Positions 9,209-17,735 of a DNA stretch of 25,373 nt are shown piece after piece. Under the pieces are notes generated by a model. The model saw nothing but the letters and a program-made list of their open reading frames with translations, had not been told where the DNA came from and ran no database searches. The DNA is taken from assembly GCA_029298735.1 (NCBI GenBank), contig JANSLP010000418.1, positions 1 through 25,373 on the forward strand. The letters are read 5' to 3'. This stretch comes from Ophiostoma sp. CBS 140.51 (Eukaryota > Ascomycota > Sordariomycetes > Ophiostomatales > Ophiostomataceae). Positions within the stretch are counted from its first letter, which is position 1. Each line of letters begins with the position of its first letter. A program made the translations under genes and the position numbers.

Positions 9209-10607
9209 GATAGTTCAGGTGTGATGTATGTTGTGATGTATGGGGTGTCGCTTCTAGTTGACGGCTTGACTTGTTTGGATACAGTCTTCTAGAGGAAAAA
9301 TCTCAACAAGCAAGCAACATTTAATGCCACTACGGATTCGGTCCTCCCAAGAAAGATCGTTTACATATATTACTCTGTGCCGCTCAAGAGCTCCCTTCGG
9401 TCTACATACAGACTTGTGAAACAGCTTGGATGTACTAGACAATCGGTGTGCAGTCCAGTTCTGCCCTCGGGTGCTATCAAAATGTTACCGAGGCGGCGTG
9501 GAATATGGAGATACCCGAGGACGAGGCGCCTTTTATATTCTGTGGCGTGGTTGGAGTACCCCGCGATTAAGCAGTATTTACGAAGAAATAGACTGAAGTC
9601 GGGTGAGAAGGTCTCAGATAGTGGTCAATAGGAGATCGTAAATGGCAATATAATTTTTGTCGTATCTTCCCGGGCATGGGGCTGAAAGACGACTGTCGAT
9701 TGCGTCAGGGCCATGCTGTCGGTCTCGTCTGCTGTAGAACGATTTTCAAAATTGTGCACAGCATCATTATTGCCAACAAAAAGATGGATTTCAAATTGGA
9801 ACTTTGCAATCATTCTAGAAGCTGCACATTATTAAAAAGGAAGCATACGAATCTAAAGACGTCATGGCCGTCAAAACAATTAACAGAGGTCCATGTCGTC
9901 GCCGTGATGACCAATGCTCGCGGATGCTCGTATGGTAGTGCCAAAATTGGCCCTACGTAAGCTGCTATTGGTTTAACTAACAAGAAAAACGGGCGCCGAG
10001 GCCCGGGCGGCAGTATCCACTGTGAATGGACAGGGAGGCCATAAACACGCAAGCCCGGCTAATATCGAACACATTTGTACGTGGACAAACTGTCCAAAAA
10101 GGAAAAGAAAAAATGAGCTGTTGACTGAAACAAATGCATGGACAAAATCGTATGAACCTGAGGACAAATAAGACGGGACAATGCAGTCCTTCGTGTTTTA
10201 TGGTTACTAATACTTCCTGAGGCACGGCCCAGGGTCCACCATCTGTGACGCGTGCCATGGATGGTTGGTCTTGCTACTGGCACGGCATGTAGGGCAGGGA
10301 GGTTAATGGGCAGATGCTGTCCCATTATCACGACAATCCTTCACAGAACTTGCGGCTAGTTCTTCTCCGCAGATCGTGAATGTACGTTTAGCGGCTAGAC
10401 AGCGAGCGGTCTCAACGGGGTTTCGGAGTTTCGTGCAGGCGACCCCCGACATTTACGTGTTATTAAATACGAAGAAGACCCCAAAGTCTTTTCAGTGCGG
10501 CGGCTATCATTTGTCCAACTGCGAATATACATTTTCAAACGACCCGCCATCTCTGCATTGCGACAATTCTACTCCACCTCCGCACTCTTCTTGACTCATC
10601 CGTCATC
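9209..10607. promoter_or_regulatory. Divergent promoter region, BVMO 1 / hydrolase 1, with four CCGAGG-type elements
   Basis: CCTCGG 9465-9470, CCGAGG 9488-9493 (inside the 10-mer GTTACCGAGG) and CCGAGG 9515-9520 form a group 257-312 bp before the BVMO 1 start. A fourth, CCGAGG 9996-10001, lies about 610 bp before hydrolase 1, farther than for other genes. On the minus strand a TATAAAA sequence occurs near 9531-9537. The remainder (about 10010-10600) shows no supportable gene. Confidence 0.6.
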
Positions 10608-11582
10608 ATGACTTTACGATACGACCCAGAATACTACAAGGTGCTGGAGCCACTGCTTTCTTTCTTGGCAAAGCGGCTGCCCCTTACCGTCGATAACATC
10701 GTTGCGACTCGTGATGCTCGCAATGGAGGCATGGCTGCCATGATCAACCAGCTTCCCGATGCCACCGATGTAGAGCAGACCTTCTATTATGGAGCGGCCC
10801 CCGACAGCCACGAGGTCCCCATTCTGGCAATCATAAAGAAGGGCGCCGAAGCAACTGCAGCCCCGGGCCCAGCCATCATCCACATCCACGGTGGCGGCAT
10901 GGTCTTGGGAACGGCCGAGATGTATGCCAGGCCACTGCGTAGCTTCACCAGCGAAACGGGCATCCCTTGCTTCACTGTCGACTACCGCCTGGCACCCGAA
11001 AACAACGGCTCCACGCTCGTGGACGACTGCTACGCGGCACTCCTCTGGCTGCACGAGAATGTAGCCAAGTTCAATGTCGACCCAGCCCGCATCGGCGTCT
11101 ATGGACAGAGCGCCGGTGGTGGCCTGGCCGCTGGTGTGGCCCTGATGGCTCGGGACAGAAAACTGCAGCCGCCACTGGCAAAGCAAATTCTTGTCTACCC
11201 CATGATTGATGACCGGAATCAAATTGCAAATGAGGCCATTGAGCCGTTTGCGTTCTGGAAGACCGCGGACAACATCACAGCTTGGGAGTGCGTTCTTGGA
11301 GCAGAAAAGTCGGGCAAGGCAGATGCCGACGTTTCTCCGTATGTGGCACCAGCGCGTTCAGCAAGCCTCACTGGCCTGCCGCCAACCTATCTGGACGTTG
11401 GCACGCTCGACATCTTTCGTGATGAAGTTATCAACTATGGTGTGAGGCTCCTGGCTGCGAATGTTGAGACGGAGCTGCACGTGTATCCGGGTATTCCACA
11501 TGCGTTTGAGGTTATTGCGCCAAATATTTCGGCTACAAAGCAGGCGGAAGCCAACAGATTGAAGGCGATGACGTCTTTTTAA
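10608..11582 (+). CDS. HSL-type alpha/beta hydrolase 1 (esterase/lactonase-like)
   Basis: An intronless gene for 324 aa. The oxyanion-hole motif HGGG is at 94-97, the nucleophile elbow GQSAGG contains Ser168, and the remaining triad members are Asp268 (GTLDIF) and His298 (GIPHAF). These are the hallmarks of the hormone-sensitive-lipase / alpha-beta hydrolase 3 family, which hydrolyses short and medium esters and lactones. No signal peptide is seen, so it probably acts inside the cell. It is closely similar to hydrolase 3 in the same window; both have the nucleophile at residue 168 and share PPLAKQIL and YPM-DDR. Being divergent from BVMO 1 it is a natural candidate to open the BVMO product. 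The ATG at 10608 follows TCATC and gives a family-like start. Confidence 0.93.
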   Translation: MTLRYDPEYYKVLEPLLSFLAKRLPLTVDNIVATRDARNGGMAAMINQLPDATDVEQTFYYGAAPDSHEVPILAIIKKGAEATAAPGPAIIHIHGGGMVLGTAEMYARPLRSFTSETGIPCFTVDYRLAPENNGSTLVDDCYAALLWLHENVAKFNVDPARIGVYGQSAGGGLAAGVALMARDRKLQPPLAKQILVYPMIDDRNQIANEAIEPFAFWKTADNITAWECVLGAEKSGKADADVSPYVAPARSASLTGLPPTYLDVGTLDIFRDEVINYGVRLLAANVETELHVYPGIPHAFEVIAPNISATKQAEANRLKAMTSF

Positions 11583-12036
11583 TAGCCGATGAACTGCGAG
11601 ATGATATTTTGAGATAAAACGGAATAAATGACATTGAATGTATTTGAATCTTGAGATGTGCGTGATATTTTCCTTATTTTGGGACCCCCCCCATGAATCA
11701 TGTAACTATGTTTAGCGTGAAGCCACGATAAGAGTAACGTTTATATTGATGATGTCGTCTTTTATGTTTTATCTTCCATTTTTTACATCGATTTTTTTCT
11801 CATAAATAAAATTAAAAATGAGTCTCGGCGATACAGGAATTCTGTAGAAAAAGTACGTAATAAAATTGTCAATAAAACAATGAGTTTATTTACGTGGGCT
11901 TCAGTTTCAAAGTAAGATAATGCAATTCATATTCTACTTCATAAAAATAAACAGAACTCAAAACGCAGTAATGTAGATATATTCAGTAACTACTTGCTTC
12001 TAAATAAACACAAAAATGACATGTCTTTGACCACTA
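11583..12036. other. Convergent AT-rich 3' spacer
   Basis: The 3' ends of hydrolase 1 (+) and BVMO 2 (-) face each other here. The stretch is strongly AT-rich with A/T runs and one C8 run near 11685. No gene, repeat or CCGAGG element is visible. Confidence 0.5.
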
Positions 12037-13974
12037 TTACTGGATGTCATAGTCAGCAAAGTTGGGCGTCCGCACCATGCGGTGGTAGTCCGCAGTGTGC
12101 CAAGGCGCATTGACGCTCTGGCGTCCAAGCTCGTTCACATAATAGGACGAGCCCTCAGACTCCCAGATCAACTCCTTGCACGCCTCGTCCAATCTGCCAT
12201 TGTACTCTTCAAACACATCCTTGCGGCAGTCCATTGACTTCTTGTCGTTCTCAATCAAGTTGATAATGCACTGGCTGATGTACCGCATCCAGATCTCACC
12301 CCACGAGTAGAAGGCACCCGAACGGGGCTGGTGGTTGGGGCCGTAGAGAATGAAGAAGTTGGGGAAGCCCGGAATGGTCATGCCGAGATACGACCGTGGA
12401 CCGTCCTTCTTCCAGATCTCCTCCATGGTGGCACCGTCACGGCCGACATAGTTGCACGGCCAGAAGTACTTCGACGTCTTAAAGCCTGTGCCAAGGACGA
12501 CGACATCCAGCCGACGCTCAACACCATTGTCAGACTTGATTCCGTTCTTTGTGAATCCACTGATATTGTCCGTGACCAGCTCGACATTGTCGCGGCGTAG
12601 GGTATCGTAGAAGCCATTGTCCACAACGAGGCGGCGGACCAAGGGGGCATAGCTGGGCGTCAGCTTCTCCTTGAGGCCAGGGACACCCTCAGACTTCTTC
12701 TCAATGTACTGGATGAGCGCCTTGCGGACCAAATCGTTGCGTTCGTTGATTGTGCCGCCCTTTGCCTGCCACTCCCTGTCGTAGCTCTGCATGTACTGAA
12801 GTTGTTGAGTAGTTGCGTGGGCCGAGTAGCAGAACCAGTTCCAGTAGTATGGCATGTTGTCAAAGACATAGCGCACATGATCGTCAATCTTGGCGCGGTA
12901 GCCCTCCATGTTCATGATCCAGTTGGGCGTACGTTGGTAGACTGTGAGCGTTCCTGCCTTGGCAGCCACGGCCGAAGCAAGCTGTGTGCCTGTAGAACCG
13001 GTGCCGAGCAGAGCCACCTTCTTGCCCGCGTAGTCGACAGAGTGGTCCCAGTTGGCAGTGTGAAAGACTGAGCCGCCATTGGCCTTGAACTCATTAATGC
13101 CGGGGATGTCGGGCAGCTTGGGCGTCGAGAAGAGACCCGAGCCACTAACAACAGCATTGCAGCGCACAACATCCACCATTCCATCCTTGTGCTTAATGGT
13201 GAGCTCCCACTCGCTGGTGTCCTCCTGCCAAATGCAGCTTGTCACCTCGCGGTTGAAGGAAAAGCGATCACGGACTTGGAACTTCTCCGCGACATAGGCC
13301 AAGTACTTTTGCGTCTCGCCGGCCGTGGCAAAGTACTCGGACCAGTGGTAGCCCTTGATGAACTTGAACTGGAAGAGAAAGCTCGACACGTCGACACGTG
13401 CATCCGGATAGGTGTTGAGTAGCCAGGTGCCGCCAATATCGTGCTGCCGCTCAATCACTTCAAAGTTGATGCCGAGACGCTTGAACTGCACGGCAGCGGC
13501 CAGGCCGCTGATACCACCACCAATGACAATGACCTTGAATTTTGAAATCTGGTCCTGTGGAGGCTTCTTGCCGTCAGTCCAGTTGGCCGTGCGGGAGAAC
13601 TCGGCAAATGCTAGCTCTTCGTAGTCGTATTCAAACTCGCGGTCGCTGACCTTCTCATCGCCAAAGACATCGACAAGCTTCCGGGTCTCCTCCTTTGTGG
13701 GTGGCTCTGGCATCGGGTCGGTGGACTTGCGCTGCGACAGGTAGGCAAATGCCTTTTCCTTGAGCGCGGGCGTATCCTCTTCCGAGAGAACATGCGTGTA
13801 CATGGCACCACCACGGACGGCATGCCGGCGTGTGCGCATCTTGGCAAGGTCTTGGTCACCCGTGACCTGGAGAAGGGCGAGGCGGAGGGCATTGAGGTTG
13901 GATTTGTCAATGGCCGACCGGAGGAACTCATCGGTCACCGGTGCCGCCGGGTCCGTGCTGCTGATTGAACCCAT
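12037..13974 (-). CDS. Baeyer-Villiger monooxygenase 2 (4-hydroxyacetophenone monooxygenase-like)
   Basis: A single frame of 645 aa. An N-terminal domain of about 145 residues (beginning with VTDEFLRSAIDKSNLNALR) precedes the FAD motif, an arrangement characteristic of 4-hydroxyacetophenone monooxygenase (HAPMO). The FAD motif GGGISG is at 152-157, GGTW-N-YP at 181-190 and the NADPH motif GTGSTG at 324-329. The BVMO fingerprint is present in modified form: His305, Trp309 and Asp310 are in register, but the leading Phe (296) is separated by three extra residues compared with FxGxxxHxxxW(P/D). HAPMO-type enzymes convert aryl and other ketones to esters. The gene is divergent from the disabled hydrolase 2, with CCTCGG 232 bp upstream. 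The substrate is not determinable. Confidence 0.93.
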   Translation of the reverse strand: MGSISSTDPAAPVTDEFLRSAIDKSNLNALRLALLQVTGDQDLAKMRTRRHAVRGGAMYTHVLSEEDTPALKEKAFAYLSQRKSTDPMPEPPTKEETRKLVDVFGDEKVSDREFEYDYEELAFAEFSRTANWTDGKKPPQDQISKFKVIVIGGGISGLAAAVQFKRLGINFEVIERQHDIGGTWLLNTYPDARVDVSSFLFQFKFIKGYHWSEYFATAGETQKYLAYVAEKFQVRDRFSFNREVTSCIWQEDTSEWELTIKHKDGMVDVVRCNAVVSGSGLFSTPKLPDIPGINEFKANGGSVFHTANWDHSVDYAGKKVALLGTGSTGTQLASAVAAKAGTLTVYQRTPNWIMNMEGYRAKIDDHVRYVFDNMPYYWNWFCYSAHATTQQLQYMQSYDREWQAKGGTINERNDLVRKALIQYIEKKSEGVPGLKEKLTPSYAPLVRRLVVDNGFYDTLRRDNVELVTDNISGFTKNGIKSDNGVERRLDVVVLGTGFKTSKYFWPCNYVGRDGATMEEIWKKDGPRSYLGMTIPGFPNFFILYGPNHQPRSGAFYSWGEIWMRYISQCIINLIENDKKSMDCRKDVFEEYNGRLDEACKELIWESEGSSYYVNELGRQSVNAPWHTADYHRMVRTPNFADYDIQ

Positions 13975-14716
13975 TTTGACTTTTGGGTCACGATATCTCT
14001 AGTGCGGAAAGGAATGGAAAATAGACAACGGTGTAATGTGTAGTTCAAAAGTTGATGAATATGAAGACGGATGGTTTGAATGATGTTTCTATTTTTGTTT
14101 ATTATACTGTTGATCATGCTTTTACATTACTCTTCACTACGTACTACGTGTGTACTGTATCATAAATAGACCTTGACACTGCTGTGCGTAAAGTGCGTTA
14201 TGAAGCCTCGGCCCGGTCACAATTCTACTCCCACGGATTGACAAAGAACACCGAAGAAACTAAGGGATGTGTGGTGAAAATGCACAAAACCTCGCACCAA
14301 AGCAACACAAGAGCAACAACGAAAAGGATCATGGATACGACGGAAAGAAAGGCCATAAAAGTGTGGCCACAACTTAATGAATGGTTCATAAATTGTATGT
14401 AGTTTTAATGAAGCGTCAAACGTAGCATTCTTTGGGGTTTTGTTCAATTGTACAATTGTAGAATACGTTACCGAGGCTGCCTTTGTACCACGACTGTACT
14501 AAGATGTAAGAGTACCGCCCTCGGCTTCGTTCTTGGACGGACATAATTCAGCAGTATATGTTCATGGTCATAAATCAAATCGTCTGATTTCGAAAAAAAA
14601 GTATGATTTCTACACTGCCTACAACAAGGCATCTAACTTGTCGAGGCTGCTTGATTGCCTCGTGACGAAGACTTCCACTCCCTACTTCGTGGCTCAGCAC
14701 CAAATCACCAGCAATC
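13975..14716. promoter_or_regulatory. Divergent promoter region, BVMO 2 / hydrolase 2, with three CCGAGG-type elements
   Basis: CCTCGG 14206-14211 lies 232 bp before BVMO 2. CCGAGG 14471-14476 (inside the exact 10-mer GTTACCGAGG) and CCTCGG 14519-14524 lie 246 and 198 bp before hydrolase 2. No supportable gene is present in the spacer. Confidence 0.6.
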
Positions 14717-15670
14717 ATGGAGATGGAGCAGTTTTGGAGGTCAATCACCCCATACATCACGAAAGAGCAGATGGTCATTGGCCTCCACCGTATTGTCATG
14801 GAGCAGTGCAGAACTATCGCATTAGAGCCAGACGACGTGACATACAAAGGCGTTCAGTGCCCTGGGACAGTCCGCCCCGCCATTTGGTGTAAGCCACAGG
14901 GCATTTCCATTCCAGCGTCTCCAGCGTCCCCAGAGTCACCAGAGTCCCCAGAGTCCCCAGAGTCCCCAGAGTCCCCAGTGTCCCCTGTGTCCCCGGCGTC
15001 GGTCATCTTTTATTTACATAGTGGAGGCTTCCTTGCGGGGTCCCCATCCAGCCATCGCAAGCTAGCAGCGCACCTGGCCAAAAAGGCCGGCACCAACGCC
15101 CTCCTCATCAACTACCGTTTGGCTCCAGAGCACCAGTTCCCCAGTTAGATTGAGGAAGTTGTTGCCACGTATAGGTGGCTGCTTGACGAATGCAAAATCA
15201 ACAGCAAAGAAATTGCCTTCGCCGGGGACTCGGCAGGCGGAAACCTTTGCGTGTCGGTGTCCTTGGCATTGAAGCAACAAGGTCTGCCCATGCCGGCAGC
15301 TCTTGCTGTTTTCTCACAGTAGCTCGATATGCGGATGTCAGGAGCCAGTTGTGGTGAGAATTGACGCAAAGACGCCTTGGCTGTACCGGAGATGCTTTCA
15401 GGAGTCATTGCTGCCTATTTGGGAGGACAGGGCTCGCTGGATGACCCTTTGGTGGACGTCCTTCGGACTGATCTACGTGGCTTGCCACCAATGTATATTG
15501 CAACAGGCATATCAGATATTTTGGAGAGTAATGCAAGAACTCTCGCAAAGAGGGCGACAGAGTCTGGTGTCGAGGTGCAGCTGGAGACGCCCAAGGACAT
15601 GCAGCACATTTGGATTTGTCTTGCAGGCAAGGCTAAGGAAGCTGCCTTTATTCGTGGTAAAATGCTGTAG
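14717..15670 (+). pseudogene. Disabled HSL-type alpha/beta hydrolase 2 with three nonsense codons
   Basis: A single frame of 318 codons reads as a complete alpha/beta hydrolase but contains TAG at 15146-15148, TAG at 15320-15322 and TGA at 15362-15364. No frameshift is needed. The oxyanion motif reads HSGG instead of HGGG, followed by NYRLAPE. After the first stop come GDSAGGN (nucleophile), a candidate acid in TGISDIL, and QHIW near the end (candidate His). The first stop fits a former CAG codon, and the second falls where this family has Trp after Ser-Pro/Gln. It belongs to a different subfamily from hydrolases 1 and 3 (GDSAGG rather than G-Q/E-SAGGG). Promoter elements are intact. Readthrough at three stops seems very unlikely. 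Confidence 0.88.
14912..15001 (+). repeat. Ten 9-bp repeats encoding Pro-(Ala/Glu/Val)-Ser
   Basis: Ninety bases made of ten 9-bp units, with CCAGAGTCC as core, run in frame through the hydrolase 2 remnant. They give ten Pro-x-Ser triplets just before the strand that ends in HSGG. The central units are identical, as expected of a slippage-prone minisatellite. Confidence 0.9.
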
Positions 15671-15847
15671 CTAAATTCATGATGACAATTGAGAATGCAA
15701 GAAGCTGAAACGAACGAGTTTTTTTTTTTTTTTAGCATAGTCAAAGCAGATAAATTTTTCTATTTTACCGTGATTTTACAAATGAAACTTAGGGCATGGT
15801 GGAAATAGAGACATGTATACGTAGGCATCTAGTAATTGGAGGAGCCT
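15671..15847. other. Short convergent spacer with T14-type run
   Basis: The spacer between the 3' ends of hydrolase 2 and kinase 2 contains a long T run near 15719-15733 and no gene. Confidence 0.5.
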
Positions 15848-17272
15848 TCATATTCTGTGGCTTATACCATGAGCCGCCGCTTCCTTTGCCTTGTTCACCC
15901 GCACCAGTGCTGCATCCATGGACGTCTTTGTCTTTGAAAAGTACAAATGACTGAACGTACTGCTTGCCTGACCGCTGATAGTGCGTGCCTGGATGCCATG
16001 GCTGATCGTGGCACTGCGGACGAATTGGAAAATAGCACCGGTCTGCCAGTCTCTGCCTCCGCCGTCTTTGCGCAGGTCAAAGCCGACCTTAGCGGCGTAG
16101 CGGTCCAGAAGCTCCTCAGGGTCGGGCATACCGCTGGAAGCACGGTTCTCTGCGCGGTACGGAGACGAATACTTTTCAGGAGAGGATGTGGACGGACTGT
16201 CAATCTTGATGTAGTCGTCCAAGAAGGGACTGGTGAAGAAGACGACATCCATGAGAGGATGGCCAATTGTTGATAGCTCCCAGTCAAGGATGGCAATGAC
16301 TCTAGGCTCCGTGGGATGAAGAATCTAAAGAAAGAGTTAGTATTTGAGAAGCCTTCCGCCGTATGTTGATGCACATACCAAATTGTCAAATTTAAAGTCA
16401 CCGTGTACAATCGAAGTCCGTTCACCTGGGAGGTTTGCCCTGATGTAGTCCATGACCTCGTCGTATTTTTCGTGGGGGCGGCCAAGTGGTTGACCTGTTT
16501 TAGCGTCCCGAACTTTGGCCTGCTGAGCCTCGATACGGCTCCAGGTGTTGCAGTGACGTGCATAAAACCCGTGCTTCTTTCCGTAGCCTTGAAGGCCAAT
16601 GGCATCCGGGTCGAGTGAATGGAGCCATGCCAGAGTATCTACCGCCGAAAACCAGCTGCAAAATTGTCAGATACTATTCCATGTCAAAATTTGACGGCTG
16701 TGAGGTGTTAACTTACGCCTTGCGCCGATCTGCTGGAGAGAGCTGTGGCATGTCGACATCGGTGATAATTCTTCCCTTGACAAACTCCATCACCTATTAT
16801 CGACTGTTAGCGATTTAATCAATACTTCAATTTTTAAATATAACTTACGTAGAACTGTGTTCCAATGATGGCCGTGTCCATGCAAAGGACATAGACTTCG
16901 GGTACTGGAAACCCAGAAACAGAGCCAAGTGCCTTGAGAACCTTGAACTCGCGGTCGATTTGGTGGGCTACAGGGCTGATTGATGGACCTTCTGGTTTCT
17001 TTCTCAGGACAAACCGCGTGCCTCTGATAAAATAAACAAACAGATCTGATTAGTGATTTTTTTTTCATTCGTAAATTGCCCGAGAGTAATTGTAACACTC
17101 ACGCTGCATCGTCGACAAAGTATGTCGGGTTGCTTTGGCCATATCCAATCTTTGATGTCTTTACCGGCAGCCGGAGGCCTGGAATAAGACCAACCTGTTT
17201 CAAGTACTTACCCAACGCTGTATCGTCGAGATCATGCCGCGATGCGGACGAGGGCCATGTATTAGGGGTCAT
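15848..17272 (-). CDS. ACAD10/11-type APH-like kinase 2
   Basis: Five exons on the minus strand are inferred: 17272-17103, 17023-16849, 16793-16717, 16655-16379 and 16324-15848, giving 391 aa. The four introns (79, 55, 61 and 54 bp) all have GT/AG ends and keep phase. The product follows the kinase domain of ACAD10/ACAD11 closely: GQSNPTYFVDD near the start, FVLRKKPEG (ATP-site lysine region), FYVMEFVKGR, LAWLHSLD, VHGDFKFDN (catalytic Asp227, Asn232) and ILDWELSTIGHPLMD (metal-binding Asp247). In mammals this domain phosphorylates 4-hydroxyacyl-CoA and is fused to the dehydrogenase that eliminates the phosphate. Here the partner is probably ACAD 2, transcribed divergently from the same 463-bp promoter. 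An antisense-looking longer frame upstream of 17272 was not used because the family start fits MTPNTWPSS. Confidence 0.9.
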
Positions 17273-17735
17273 TTTTTGTCGGTGATGTGGTTGCCTTACA
17301 GTCAAATACTCGTGACAAAGGACTGGTGAAAAATCGTAAGACGCGGTACCACATACAGCTTCGTAATTTATTGTCACATGTGGTAAGTCAATATTCATAT
17401 GATTTTTTTTGTATGCTCTCGATCCATTGGGCCAATATTTTGCCCGACTAATGAGTAAGTGCCAGAAACAACGAGGTTGCCGGACTGCGGTGTTGAAGGC
17501 CGAGGTTTTAGCTCGGTCACCAACAACACTGAAAGCTGTTAGAACAGCTCCACACAACCGCTATTACGACTTGTGCTGTCTAAACATGAAGCTACTTGAG
17601 CTATCTGTTTATTGTTTAAACAACAATAATATAAAATATTTATAAAAAAAAAATTAAACATCACGATGTTTTTGAAAACTTGACTTTTACAACGAAATAA
17701 CATATCTGCATATCGCTCAAGTTTCTACCGCAATC
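17273..17735. promoter_or_regulatory. Shared divergent promoter of kinase 2 and ACAD 2
   Basis: A single CCGAGG at 17500-17505 sits almost exactly midway, 228 bp from the kinase ATG and 231-236 bp from the ACAD ATG. It forms an imperfect inverted repeat, CCGAG-N7-CTCGG. One element could co-regulate both genes. No gene lies in between. Confidence 0.65.

Noticed and set aside
10614..11222. A 202-codon open frame on the - strand
   Set aside because: Antisense to hydrolase 1, with no recognisable motif.
15146..15364. Stop-codon readthrough or recoding in hydrolase 2
   Set aside because: Three stops of two kinds within one gene, together with a mutated HGGG motif, are better explained by decay; the neighbours end at the same codons normally.
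15719..15733. T run as a bacterial-type terminator
   Set aside because: There is no preceding hairpin and the genome is fungal; it is an ordinary homopolymer in a 3' spacer.
15895..16605. A 236-codon open frame on the - strand within kinase 2
   Set aside because: It reads through an intron and the wrong frame of exons 4 and 5; the spliced kinase model explains the region fully.
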